NCBI RefSeq assembly: GCF_000257645.1
Contig: NZ_AJHJ01000015.1
Location: 1-64,000, forward strand
Direction of reading: 5' to 3'
DNA from: Serratia sp. M24T3
Lineage (GTDB): Bacteria > Pseudomonadota > Gammaproteobacteria > Enterobacterales > Enterobacteriaceae
Length of the DNA stretch: 64,000 nt
The notes under the pieces are model-generated. The model had not been told where the DNA came from and did no database searches. It saw only the letters and a program-made list of their open reading frames with translations. The first letter of the stretch is position 1, and every line of letters starts with the position of its first letter. Shown piece by piece: positions 1 through 8,205 of the stretch. The position numbers were made by a program, and so were the translations under genes.

Positions 1-1434
1 TCCATGGAGTTTGATCTGCAAAAGAACTGGCAGCTTACCTGTCGCTGTATTCGTCAGGCATTGGCCGCCGCTCAGCTTCCCGCATCCGCTATTGCCTCGG
101 TAGCAGCCTCTTCAATGCGCGAAGGGATTGTTCTTTATAACAAATCGGGCGAGCCGATTTGGGCCTGTGCCAATGTGGATTCCCGCGCCAGTCGCGAGGT
201 CAGTGAGCTCAAAGAAATCCACGACGGCGAGTTCGAACGGGAAGCCTATCATCATTCGGGACAAACGCTGGCGCTGGGCGCCATGCCTCGCCTGCTGTGG
301 CTGGCCCATCATCGGCCCGATATTTATCGCGAGGCGGCAACCCTGACCATGATCAGCGACTGGCTCGCCTATATGTTGACCGGCGAGCTCGCGGTAGATC
401 CTTCCAACGCCGGAACTACCGGCATGCTCAGCCTCGAGACCCGGCAGTGGCATCCGCAATTGCTTGAATTGGCGGGTTTACGCGCCGATATCCTATCGCC
501 GGTGCTGGAAACCGGCAGCCGATTAGGAAGGATTACAGCACAAAGTGCCGAACAATGTGGGCTGCTGGCCGGCACGCCAGTGGGTGTCGGCGGTGGCGAT
601 GTCCAGCTCGGCTCGCTGGGATTAGGTTTGGTTCATCCTGGACAAACGGCGGTGCTAGGCGGCACATTCTGGCAACAGGTGGTCAATCTTCCTCGCCCGA
701 TTACCGATCCGGAAATGAATATTCGCATTAATCCGCACGTAATCCCCGGAATGGCACAGGCGGAATGCATCAGTTTCTTCACCGGACTCACCATGCGCTG
801 GTTCCGCGATGCCTTTTGTTCAGAGGAAAAAGGGCTTGCCGAACGCCTTGGCGTCGATACCTATAGCCTGCTCGAGGATATGGCAGCGCGAGTACCAGTG
901 GGATCGTGGGGCGTAACGCCAATTTTCTCCGATGCCATGCACTTTAAGAGCTGGTATCACGCCGCGCCATCATTTATTAATTTGTCGATTGATCCACAAC
1001 GGTGCAATCGACAGACCTTATTTCGCGCCTTAGAGGAGAATGCAGCGATCGTTTCAGCCTGTAATTTAGAGCTGATTGCCGGATTTTCCGGCGTCAAAGC
1101 GTCATCTCTGGTGTTTGCCGGAGGCGGTTCCAAAGGCAAGTTATGGAGCCAGATCCTCAGCGATGTGACCGGTAAACCGGTAAAAGTTCCACAAGTCAAA
1201 GAGGCTACGGCGCTGGGCTGTGCGATTGCCGCAGGCGTGGCGGCTGGCCTTTACACATCTTTGGCGGAAACGGGCGAGGCGTTGGTGAGCTGGGAGCGGG
1301 AATATCAGCCAGATGAACAGAATCATCAAGCTTATATAAAACAAAAAGCCAACTGGCAGGCGGTTTATGCCGATCAGTTGACTCTGGTAGACAGCGGCCT
1401 GACGACCTCGATGTGGAAGGCGCCAGGGCTATAA
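1..1434 (+). CDS. lsrK: Autoinducer-2 kinase LsrK (5' partial)
   Basis: FGGY-family sugar kinase that phosphorylates the quorum signal autoinducer-2 in the cytoplasm after uptake by the Lsr transporter; the product relieves LsrR repression. The protein follows E. coli LsrK almost residue for residue from recall, including the stretches [15 protein letters not shown] near the start, [50 protein letters not shown] and the C-terminal TTSxWKAPGL. The frame is open at base 1. The first in-window ATG (base 4) corresponds to an internal Met of the E. coli protein, so about 50 N-terminal residues lie upstream of the window. It converges on nac with only about 10 bp between stop codons. The rest of any lsr operon cannot be seen. 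Confidence 0.95.
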   Translation, partial: SMEFDLQKNWQLTCRCIRQALAAAQLPASAIASVAASSMREGIVLYNKSGEPIWACANVDSRASREVSELKEIHDGEFEREAYHHSGQTLALGAMPRLLWLAHHRPDIYREAATLTMISDWLAYMLTGELAVDPSNAGTTGMLSLETRQWHPQLLELAGLRADILSPVLETGSRLGRITAQSAEQCGLLAGTPVGVGGGDVQLGSLGLGLVHPGQTAVLGGTFWQQVVNLPRPITDPEMNIRINPHVIPGMAQAECISFFTGLTMRWFRDAFCSEEKGLAERLGVDTYSLLEDMAARVPVGSWGVTPIFSDAMHFKSWYHAAPSFINLSIDPQRCNRQTLFRALEENAAIVSACNLELIAGFSGVKASSLVFAGGGSKGKLWSQILSDVTGKPVKVPQVKEATALGCAIAAGVAAGLYTSLAETGEALVSWEREYQPDEQNHQAYIKQKANWQAVYADQLTLVDSGLTTSMWKAPGL

Positions 1435-1444
1435 GAATTAAGTA

Positions 1445-2374
1445 TTAACCAACCGCCAACAGCGGCCTGGCTTCTTCACGCTCACGGCCTTCCGCCACCA
1501 GCGCCAGCAGTATTTTTTGGACTGCCTGTGCCGGTTGCGATAGCGGCAAATGATCGGAAACGCACAACGAGAGCGGAGCCTGAATTGATGGGCTGTTAAT
1601 GCAAGACATCCAGGCGTTGGCTGGTCCAACAATCGCGCGAGCCGCCGATTCTGGCAAAATCGTCGCGCCAAGGCCGCTGGCAATCGCCTGAGTCAGCGTG
1701 CTGGCGGACTCGATTTCGCCAATCACTTTCGCCGACAGTCTTCTTAATGCCATCGCGTCATCCACCAGCTTGCGCAAAACGTCATGAGTGCGCGGCAAAA
1801 ACAGGTTCAGTTTAGCGACGTCGTTAAGTTCAATATATTTGCCCGGATTAGGCACGGTATTGGTCGCAACCAGGTAAAGGTCTTCTTTAATCAGCGGCAC
1901 AAATGACAGCCCCGGAATGGCTTTATTACCGTATAACACCGCCATATCCATTCGACCATTGACTGTTTGCTCGGTCAGTTCGCTGCCAAAGTTTTCATTC
2001 AAATACAATAAGATGCCCGGATGCTGTTGGCGGACAGCCTGTAACAATGGCAGTGCCAGCAGCGATGCCGCCGTGCCTGGTGCCATGCCAACCGAAACTT
2101 GTCCGTTCAACGCCAGACCGGCACAGTTTACCGCGCTATGGGCCTGTTCACACTGGCGCAAGATTGTCTGAGCGTGGGCATAAAGAATATTACCGGCTTC
2201 TGTAGGTGTCACGCCGCGCTTGGTGCGAACCAGCAGTTGCTGTTTCAGCTCCCCTTCTAGCGTCGCCAATTGCTGGCTCAGGGCCGGTTGAGCGATATGC
2301 AACACATCTGCGGCCTGCGTGAGACTGCCGATATCGACGATTTTCACGAAGTACTTTAAGCGTCTGAGATTCAT
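1445..2374 (-). CDS. nac: Nitrogen assimilation control regulator Nac (LysR family)
   Basis: LysR-type regulator of 309 aa. It has an N-terminal helix-turn-helix (about residues 1-60, starting MNLRRLKYFVKIVDIGSLTQ) nearly identical to Klebsiella Nac, followed by a co-inducer-like domain. Nac activates sigma70 promoters of nitrogen-scavenging operons and represses ammonium-assimilation genes when NtrC is active. The ATG at 2374 is chosen because GGAG lies about 7 nt upstream and family members start here; a longer in-frame extension to 2437 has no such support. The upstream region carries a sigma54 promoter (2496-2513) and an NtrC-like site, matching the known sigma54/NtrC control of nac. The C-terminal tail is less conserved than the DNA-binding domain. 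Confidence 0.93.
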   Translation of the reverse strand: MNLRRLKYFVKIVDIGSLTQAADVLHIAQPALSQQLATLEGELKQQLLVRTKRGVTPTEAGNILYAHAQTILRQCEQAHSAVNCAGLALNGQVSVGMAPGTAASLLALPLLQAVRQQHPGILLYLNENFGSELTEQTVNGRMDMAVLYGNKAIPGLSFVPLIKEDLYLVATNTVPNPGKYIELNDVAKLNLFLPRTHDVLRKLVDDAMALRRLSAKVIGEIESASTLTQAIASGLGATILPESAARAIVGPANAWMSCINSPSIQAPLSLCVSDHLPLSQPAQAVQKILLALVAEGREREEARPLLAVG

Positions 2375-2495
2375 GTCTGTCTCCATCGATCCTGGTAGAT
2401 ATAGAAACTGGAAAAGGGCTGCCCCTGACTGAAGCAAAATGTCTTTATCATAATTTCCGCGAATACTTTGTTCATCGGAACATGTTAATTAACAA

Positions 2496-2513
2496 AGCAA
2501 GATCAAGGCCAAT
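2496..2513 (-). promoter_or_regulatory. Sigma54 (RpoN) promoter of nac
   Basis: Read on the minus strand this is TTGGCCTTGATCTTGCT, with the -24 GG and -12 GC separated by exactly 10 nt as sigma54 requires. It lies about 120 nt upstream of the nac ATG, so a 5' leader of about 110 nt is expected. Established knowledge: nac of Klebsiella is transcribed by sigma54 with NtrC. Confidence 0.8.
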
Positions 2514-2642
2514 CAGGCATTTAACTCAGTAATTTTCATGAAAAAATCATCTAATCATCTATAAAATAAGAAAAAACCGGCAGGCATATAGTATCTAACT
2601 CAAGAATTACAAATAACTTGTCTAATAATTAAACAGGCGTTG

Positions 2643-2659
2643 TGCACCAACATAATGCA
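2643..2659 (-). promoter_or_regulatory. NtrC-like enhancer site upstream of nac
   Basis: The plus strand reads TGCACC-AACAT-AATGCA: one perfect half-site and one with two mismatches to the NtrC dyad TGCACC-N5-GGTGCA. It is centred about 165 bp upstream of the predicted sigma54 start, an acceptable enhancer distance. The region between 2375 and 2725 otherwise holds no gene. Confidence 0.55.
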
Positions 2660-2725
2660 AACTTATGGGTCTTAGGCAAAAGCTGCCGGATGTACTGAAT
2701 CCGGCAGTGATAAAGCGGGGAGTAT

Positions 2726-3514
2726 TTAGATTGAAGGGATCATGCCGCCATCAACGCGGATAACCGAGCCGGTCATGTATGACGCCTGACGGCTAGCTAG
2801 AAATGCCGCCACCGCACCGTATTCTTCTGGCTCACCATAGCGCCCGACAGGGATAGTCGCAGCACTCTTGCGCGCCACGTCTGCAACCGAAATGCCTTCG
2901 CGCCCTGCCCGAGCTTCATCGAGCTGGCCCAGACGTTTGGTGGAAATCCTGCCCGGCAGAATAACGTTGACGGTAATGCCTTCGCTTGCGACTTCACTGG
3001 CCAGCGTTTTTGACCAACCCACCAGCGCCATGCGCAGAGTGTTCGACATTCCGAGATTCGGGATTGGAGTGACCACGCCAGAGGAAGTGCTGGTGATGAT
3101 GCGGCCCCAGCCCAGACTGCGCATATCCGGCAGGACTTTGTCCGTCAATTCAATCAGTGAAGTTACCATTGTTGAAAACTGTTTAGCCCAGGTCTCAGGC
3201 GCTACGCCGCTGGCTTTTGACGGCGGTGGCCCACCGGAGTTATTGACCAGAATGCCAATCGGCCCCAGATACTGGTGAATACCGGCCAGCACTTCATCAA
3301 ATTTCTCAGGCTGGGTAAGGTCCATCACAAAAGCCTTGGCCTTGCCACCCTGCGCCTTGATCATATCGGCAGTTTCAATCAATGCCGCCTCGGTGCGGCC
3401 ACAAACGGCAATCACTGCGCCCTCGGCTGCCAGCGACAACGCCATTGCGCGCCCTAATCCACCGCCCGCGCCACTTACCAGCGCCACGCGTCCTGTAATT
3501 CCAAAATCCATCAC
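2726..3514 (-). CDS. SDR-family oxidoreductase with non-canonical active site
   Basis: Short-chain dehydrogenase/reductase of 262 aa, the usual length. The cofactor loop GAGGGLG (residues 15-21), the NNSG motif (91-94) and the catalytic-serine strand STSSG (142-146) are present. Where the classical YxxxK motif should be, the sequence reads SNTLR (157-161), so the catalytic Tyr and Lys are replaced by Ser and Arg. The enzyme therefore probably works differently from classical SDRs, or is a divergent subfamily; the substrate is unknown. It starts as GTG at 3514 or ATG at 3511, with AGAGGT just upstream, and overlaps the stop of the gntR-type regulator. The two genes are thus translationally coupled and probably belong to the divergent transport and catabolic cluster. 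Confidence 0.85.
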   Translation of the reverse strand: MMDFGITGRVALVSGAGGGLGRAMALSLAAEGAVIAVCGRTEAALIETADMIKAQGGKAKAFVMDLTQPEKFDEVLAGIHQYLGPIGILVNNSGGPPPSKASGVAPETWAKQFSTMVTSLIELTDKVLPDMRSLGWGRIITSTSSGVVTPIPNLGMSNTLRMALVGWSKTLASEVASEGITVNVILPGRISTKRLGQLDEARAGREGISVADVARKSAATIPVGRYGEPEEYGAVAAFLASRQASYMTGSVIRVDGGMIPSI

Positions 3515-4422
3515 ATACCTCTGTCGTTTGATTTACTGACTTTATTCAACACCATTTGATAAGCGGACTGCAGGTGACTGCGCATCATTTCGGCAGCCTC
3601 CGCCATGCGTTCTTCAAGCACCGCATCAATAATGGCAACGTGTTCCTGACACCATTCCCGCACCCGCTGCTTGTTGGTATAAGAGCCAAATTCCAGCAGG
3701 CGACGCAGCCGGTTTTGCTGCTGTATCGCCTGAAGTACAAAGATATTGCCGCTGAACTCGGCGAGCATTTCGTGGAACGTGGCATCGGTTTCGAAAATCT
3801 GTCGACCATCAACGCCGAGAATATCCGGGTGATTAATCAGGTAGATATGCTGTAAACGCAGTCTCTTGAGCGCACTTTTATCGGCACGGAAATTGGGAGA
3901 TACCAACCCGCCCGGCTCGATCATCAGGCGAAACCCGTAACCATTGCTCAGCGCGACCTCACTGTTCAGAGTCGGCAGGAACGACCAGCCGTGCCCTTTG
4001 TTACGGGCGATCAGGCCGTCTTCCGAAAGCCGCAACAGTGTGCGAGACATCACCCCGCGATCGGCGTCATAGCGTTGGGCAATTTCAATCTGAGTTAAAG
4101 AATCAGGCAGTTTGCCGGCAATGCGGTCTTTCACCAGTTGCTCGTAAAGCTCCTGGTCGCTGCTGGTTGGCACATCAATGCTGATCCGCTGTAACTCGTC
4201 ATACGCTTTGAGCAGGAAAAAGCCCTGATTACGGCGGGCTTCGATAATGCCCAGCTCACTGAGTAACTTGAGTGCTCCACGCACCGGCGTGCGGGATACC
4301 CCAGCCAAATCAGCCAGCTGTTGCTCACGCAAATGGTGTCCTGGCTCAAATTTTGCTTCACGAATAAGGTCAAGGATCTGGTTGGCCAAACGCCTTCCAC
4401 TGGCGGTCGCTGTTTGTGTCAT
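3511..4422 (-). CDS. GntR-family regulator with tandem winged-helix domains and FCD-like C-terminus
   Basis: Predicted transcription factor of 303 aa. Residues about 8-72 form a classical GntR winged helix (PGHHLREQQLADLAGVSRTPVRGAL). Residues about 88-150 look like a second winged helix (GKLPDSLTQIEIAQRYDADRG), and about 165-295 is a helical FCD-like ligand domain with the His-containing FHEMLAEFSGN and EHVAIIDAVLE motifs. One winged helix is normal for the family; two is unusual. The ATG at 4422 is preferred over a GTG at 4434, which has no space for a ribosome-binding site. The gene is divergent from the ABC transporter operon and likely controls it, and it overlaps the SDR gene downstream. 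The inducer is unknown. Confidence 0.85.
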   Translation of the reverse strand: MTQTATASGRRLANQILDLIREAKFEPGHHLREQQLADLAGVSRTPVRGALKLLSELGIIEARRNQGFFLLKAYDELQRISIDVPTSSDQELYEQLVKDRIAGKLPDSLTQIEIAQRYDADRGVMSRTLLRLSEDGLIARNKGHGWSFLPTLNSEVALSNGYGFRLMIEPGGLVSPNFRADKSALKRLRLQHIYLINHPDILGVDGRQIFETDATFHEMLAEFSGNIFVLQAIQQQNRLRRLLEFGSYTNKQRVREWCQEHVAIIDAVLEERMAEAAEMMRSHLQSAYQMVLNKVSKSNDRGM

Positions 4423-4512
4423 AAAAGCAGGCACCTAAAGTATTTAATGCGATTAATATACAATATCACAGTGTTCATAAATGGTGAAGCCTGAGCAATA
4501 AGCCCCCAAATC

Positions 4513-4526
4513 GTGCATTAATGCAC
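4513..4526. promoter_or_regulatory. Perfect 14-bp palindrome between gntR-type gene and ABC operon
   Basis: GTGCATTAATGCAC is a perfect 14-bp palindrome in the 188-bp divergent intergenic region. It is a candidate operator for the neighbouring GntR-type regulator; binding is inference. Confidence 0.45.
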
Positions 4527-4556
4527 CATAAAAGAGCCTTGACTCACGATTTTAAT

Positions 4557-4572
4557 TGTATTTAATGATACA
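4557..4572. promoter_or_regulatory. Inverted repeat TGTAT-N6-ATACA, candidate GntR operator
   Basis: The dyad TGTAT-N6-ATACA lies about 40 bp upstream of the substrate-binding-protein ATG, downstream of a TTGACT -35-like hexamer. FCD-type GntR regulators often bind short dyads rich in TGTAT/ATACA, so this could be where the adjacent regulator represses the transport operon. Confidence 0.45.
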
Positions 4573-4610
4573 CAAAGAGCAATCCTGCTCGTGAGAAAAT
4601 GGAGCCTGTC

Positions 4611-5429
4611 ATGCTGAAAAGATCTTTTTTGCGTCGATATACCGCCCTATCTCTGGCCGCGATGTGCCTGAGTTTCCCACTTCTGAGTCAGGCGGCAGCC
4701 CCGGCAATGGTGAGCAAAGGTGAACTTACCTACGGCACGGCAGCGACGTTTATGCCTTTCGAATTTACCAAAGATGGCAATCTCACCGGCTTTGATATCG
4801 ATTTGATCACCGCATTGTCGAAAAAGCTGTCTCTTAAACCGACGCCAATGTCGATGGAGTTTAAAGGGCTGATCCCGGCCTTGCAGGGCAAACGTCTGGA
4901 TGTCATCAACTCCGCGATGTACATCAACCCTACTCGCGCCCAACAGGTAGATTTCGTGCCTTATCTGAAAATTGGCAGCCGCGTGATCGTCGCCAAGGGC
5001 AACCCTGAGAAAATCACCGGTCGCGACCTGTCGCTTTGCGGCAAGACTATCGCGGTGACCCTTGGCGGAATCGAAGAAAGCCAGGCCCGCGCCGATAACC
5101 AGAAATGCCTAGACGCCAAAAAATCCAGTCTCAACGTGCTGACCTTCCCGGCTGCGACCGATTCAGCAGTGGCCGTCGCGCAAAAACGTGCCGATGCCGA
5201 ATATCTGTCCACTCCCGGCGCCGTGGCGCTGTTGAGCGAAAAAGGCGATACCTTTGAAACCACGGGTCCAGAGTTTGAGGCTGACACTCATATCGGCTTC
5301 GCCGTGCGCAAGGGCGACAGTGAAATGAAAGCGCTGCTGGAAGCCGGCCTGAAAGACATGGTTGCAGACGGCAGCTATCAAAAGTTAATCAAAAAATGGC
5401 AGTTCCCGGCCTCGGTTTCGATTTTCTAA
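4611..5429 (+). CDS. Polar amino acid ABC transporter, periplasmic substrate-binding protein
   Basis: Type II periplasmic binding protein (SBP family 3) of 272 aa with a Sec signal peptide (basic LKRSFLRR, hydrophobic stretch, cleavage near SQAAA about residue 28). The N-lobe has FMPFEFTKDGNLTGFDIDL and the hinge-region GLIPALQGKRLDVINSAM, typical of the HisJ/GlnH/ArtJ group. ATG 4611 is chosen over 4599 because GGAG sits 6 nt upstream. It heads an apparent operon with a permease (94 bp downstream), an ATPase and several hydrolases. The ligand cannot be read from the sequence; an amino acid or amino-acid-like compound that the downstream enzymes degrade is the natural inference. Confidence 0.9.
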   Translation: MLKRSFLRRYTALSLAAMCLSFPLLSQAAAPAMVSKGELTYGTAATFMPFEFTKDGNLTGFDIDLITALSKKLSLKPTPMSMEFKGLIPALQGKRLDVINSAMYINPTRAQQVDFVPYLKIGSRVIVAKGNPEKITGRDLSLCGKTIAVTLGGIEESQARADNQKCLDAKKSSLNVLTFPAATDSAVAVAQKRADAEYLSTPGAVALLSEKGDTFETTGPEFEADTHIGFAVRKGDSEMKALLEAGLKDMVADGSYQKLIKKWQFPASVSIF

Positions 5430-5522
5430 TACGTCGTTCGCTTTGGATTTTGTATTTATTGCAGCAACGCAAAACCTGCCAAACGTTTTGCAGGTTTTGC
5501 TCCCTGACATCGAGGAAAAATC

Positions 5523-6236
5523 ATGTCGCTTGATCTGGTCTGGCAATACCTATTGTCACCGGCGTTCTTTCAGGGCGCAGTAATGACTCTGCTGATCACA
5601 GTATGCTCACTGTTTTTCGGCATTATCATGGGGTTAGTACTGGCTCTGTTGCAGGAATCCCGCTTTCGAGCAGGCCCTATTTTGGCTTTCTTCTATTTAT
5701 GGCTGTTTCGCGGCACACCGGTGCTGTTTCAAATCATCTTTGTCTACAACGTTTTGCCTAGCTTCGGACTGCGATTTTCTGCCTTTACCTGTGCAGTGAT
5801 GGCGCTGTCGTTAAATGAAGGGGCATATATGGCCGAGATCCTGCGCTCAGGCTTACAGGCAGTGAGAAGCGGGCAGCGCACCGCCGGCATGGCGCTGGGC
5901 ATGACCCAGGGTCAGATTATGCGCAAGATTGTTCTGCCTCAGGCGGCGCGCATCGTTTTACCGCCAATGGGTAATCAGATGATAAGCATGCTGAAATCCA
6001 GCGCACTGGTATCAGTGATTGCGGTTCAGGAACTTTTGCTGATAGCCAACCAGACTGCCAGCGCCAGTTTCCGCTACTTTGAGGCCCTGTGCGCCGCGGG
6101 AATTTACTATCTGGCACTCACCACCGTTTTCATGATTGGTCAAGCCTGGCTGGAACGCGCGCTGGACCCGAAAAAGCGCAAAAAACCGGCGCTGTCATTA
6201 ACCGAACGCCTGCTGCGCAGCAGCTCTTCCAACTAA
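5523..6236 (+). CDS. Polar amino acid ABC transporter, permease
   Basis: Inner-membrane permease of 237 aa in the HisM/GlnP family. Several hydrophobic segments are visible (about residues 17-40, 55-75, 85-105, 190-210). The cytoplasmic EAA loop is clear (GMALGMTQGQIMRKIVLPQAAR, about residues 122-143) and contacts the ATPase. Only one permease gene is present, so the transporter probably uses a homodimer. It sits between the binding protein and the ATPase gene (10 bp to the latter), a normal order for this family. Confidence 0.92.
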   Translation: MSLDLVWQYLLSPAFFQGAVMTLLITVCSLFFGIIMGLVLALLQESRFRAGPILAFFYLWLFRGTPVLFQIIFVYNVLPSFGLRFSAFTCAVMALSLNEGAYMAEILRSGLQAVRSGQRTAGMALGMTQGQIMRKIVLPQAARIVLPPMGNQMISMLKSSALVSVIAVQELLLIANQTASASFRYFEALCAAGIYYLALTTVFMIGQAWLERALDPKKRKKPALSLTERLLRSSSSN

Positions 6237-6246
6237 GGGTAATTCG

Positions 6247-6990
6247 ATGAAAAATGAAAAACCTCTGCTGGAGATCATCGGTGTCGATAAGCATTTCGGC
6301 AATCAGCACGTATTAAAAAACTGTTCCCTCAGCGTAAAACAGGGTGAGACCGTGGTGCTTATCGGGCCTTCAGGCTCGGGCAAATCTACCCTGCTACGCT
6401 GCGTAAACCTGCTTGAGTCTATCGAAGGCGGCAGCATTTTTTTCCGCGAGGCCGAGATTACCAAATCAAACGTCGAGCCTCATCGCCTGCGCCAGGAAAT
6501 CGGCATGGTGTTTCAGAACTATGAGCTATTTTCGCATCTGACCGCTGCCCAAAATATCATGCTAGCGCCGATGACCGTGCTCGGCGTAAGTCGTGCCGAA
6601 GCTGAAGCGCAGGCGCTCGAACTGTTGGGAAAAGTGCGTATTCCCGACAAGGCCGACAGTTTTCCCGATGAACTTTCCGGTGGCCAACAGCAGCGCGTCG
6701 CCATTGCGCGCGCATTGGCAATGAAACCCAAGCTAATGCTGTTTGATGAGCCGACCTCGGCGCTGGACCCGGAAATGATCCGCGAAGTTATTGATGTCAT
6801 GGCTGATCTCAGTGCAGAAGGCATGACCAGTATTGTGGTAACTCACGAGATGGGCTTTGCCCGCCGCGCCGCCAATCACATTGTATTTATGGAAAACGGC
6901 GAAATTATCGAGCACGCCACTGGCGAAAAATTCTTCGGGGGAGAAGTCAGCCAAAGAGCCCAACGCTTCCTCGACCAGATTTTACACTGA
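6247..6990 (+). CDS. Polar amino acid ABC transporter, ATP-binding protein
   Basis: ABC ATPase of 247 aa in the GlnQ/HisP group. Walker A GPSGSGKST (about residues 39-47), Q-loop FQNYELF, signature LSGGQQQR (about 141-148), Walker B LMLFDEP and the H-loop VVTHEMGF are all present and in order. It powers the upstream permease at the cytoplasmic face of the inner membrane. The gene follows the permease by 10 bp and is followed after about 40 bp by the M20 hydrolase, so transport and breakdown are probably cotranscribed. Confidence 0.93.
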   Translation: MKNEKPLLEIIGVDKHFGNQHVLKNCSLSVKQGETVVLIGPSGSGKSTLLRCVNLLESIEGGSIFFREAEITKSNVEPHRLRQEIGMVFQNYELFSHLTAAQNIMLAPMTVLGVSRAEAEAQALELLGKVRIPDKADSFPDELSGGQQQRVAIARALAMKPKLMLFDEPTSALDPEMIREVIDVMADLSAEGMTSIVVTHEMGFARRAANHIVFMENGEIIEHATGEKFFGGEVSQRAQRFLDQILH

Positions 6991-7034
6991 GTTAATTTTA
7001 CTGTGCCTCACCAGGGCCATCTTAGGAGACGTCG

Positions 7035-8201
7035 ATGACCACATCATCGCCAGATATCAGCAGAATGAAACGTGACCTCGCCGCACTGGTGGCGATTAAC
7101 ACTGAAAATCCGCCAGGCCGCGAACGTGAAGCCGCCGAACTGATCAGTCACTGGCTGAAAGACGCAGGCTTTGACCTGACCCTCAGTGAATATGAACCCG
7201 GCCGCACCAATGTGATTGCGCGACTGGAAAACGGTGCAGGTCCTTGTTTTGCCTTCAATACGCATATTGATGTCGTACCTGCGGGCAGTGGCTGGAGTCA
7301 AGATCCTTTCACTCTCACCGAGCGCGACGGCAAGCTGTTTGGCCGCGGTTCCTGTGATGCCAAAGGCCCGCTGGTTGCCATGATTGAAGCCATGCGCATG
7401 CTGGCCAGCAACCCACAAAGCTGGTCGGGTACGCTAATGGGCATCTTTGTTGCCGATGAAGAAGTGGCCAGCGAAGGGGCTAAATTTTACGTGCGCGAGG
7501 CTCCGGCAAAAATCGACTTTGCGGTGATTGGCGAACCTACTTCCAACACCACTTATTCAGCACATAAAGGCAGCCTGCGACCTCTGGTGCGCGTCCACGG
7601 CGTAACTGCCCACTCGGGAACACCTGAACTGGGGGAAAACGCGATCTTCCGCGCCGCTCAGCTACTGGGATTAGTTGAACAACAGCATGAACAGAGTGTG
7701 CGCTGCCGCTGCCATCCGCTAGTCGGTTCGGCCAGTCTGACGGTGACCCGTATTTCAGGCGGGCACGCGGATAACGTGCTGCCAGACAGCTGCGAACTGC
7801 TGCTTGACCGCCGCATGGTGCCGGGAGAAGACGAAGAACAAGTCAAACAGGAACTACGCGATTTACTGGCCCTCGCCCATGAAAAATTTGGCGTGCGCAG
7901 TGAAATTATCACCTTCAAACCCACCACCGGTGGAGCCACCGAGACCGCTGTCGATGAGGTTATTGTGCAGGCAGGACTTGATGCCTGCCGCGCACAGGGG
8001 CTCGAAGAACCCGGCCCGTTTGGCTTCCAGGGCGGCTGTGATCTCGTTCATTTCCGCAGCCTCGGCACCAAAGGCATTGTTATCGGCCCCGGGTCACTGT
8101 CGGTCGCCCACAAGCCCGATGAATTTGTGCCGCTCGATGAGTTTATTGCCGCCGGTGAGATCTATCGTGATGTCGCCCTGAAAATGCTGACGCGAGGATA
8201 G
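7035..8201 (+). CDS. M20-family metallohydrolase (ArgE/DapE type)
   Basis: Cytoplasmic di-zinc amidohydrolase of 388 aa, a usual length for acetylornithine deacetylase / succinyl-diaminopimelate desuccinylase relatives. Metal and catalytic motifs are NTHIDVVPAG (His, Asp), GRGSCDAKGP (bridging Asp), ADEEVASEG (catalytic and metal Glu), FAVIGEPT and the C-terminal SVAHKPDEF (His). The dimerisation domain is about residues 180-290. Such enzymes remove an acyl group from an N-acyl amino acid. In this operon it may deacylate an imported compound or an intermediate. The start ATG at 7035 follows AGGAG. The exact substrate is not known. Confidence 0.88.
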   Translation: MTTSSPDISRMKRDLAALVAINTENPPGREREAAELISHWLKDAGFDLTLSEYEPGRTNVIARLENGAGPCFAFNTHIDVVPAGSGWSQDPFTLTERDGKLFGRGSCDAKGPLVAMIEAMRMLASNPQSWSGTLMGIFVADEEVASEGAKFYVREAPAKIDFAVIGEPTSNTTYSAHKGSLRPLVRVHGVTAHSGTPELGENAIFRAAQLLGLVEQQHEQSVRCRCHPLVGSASLTVTRISGGHADNVLPDSCELLLDRRMVPGEDEEQVKQELRDLLALAHEKFGVRSEIITFKPTTGGATETAVDEVIVQAGLDACRAQGLEEPGPFGFQGGCDLVHFRSLGTKGIVIGPGSLSVAHKPDEFVPLDEFIAAGEIYRDVALKMLTRG

Positions 8202-8205
8202 GCCA

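Noticed and set aside
4435..4610. Nac binding site (ATA-N6-TNGTAT) in the ABC operon promoter
   Set aside because: No match with the required spacing on either strand.
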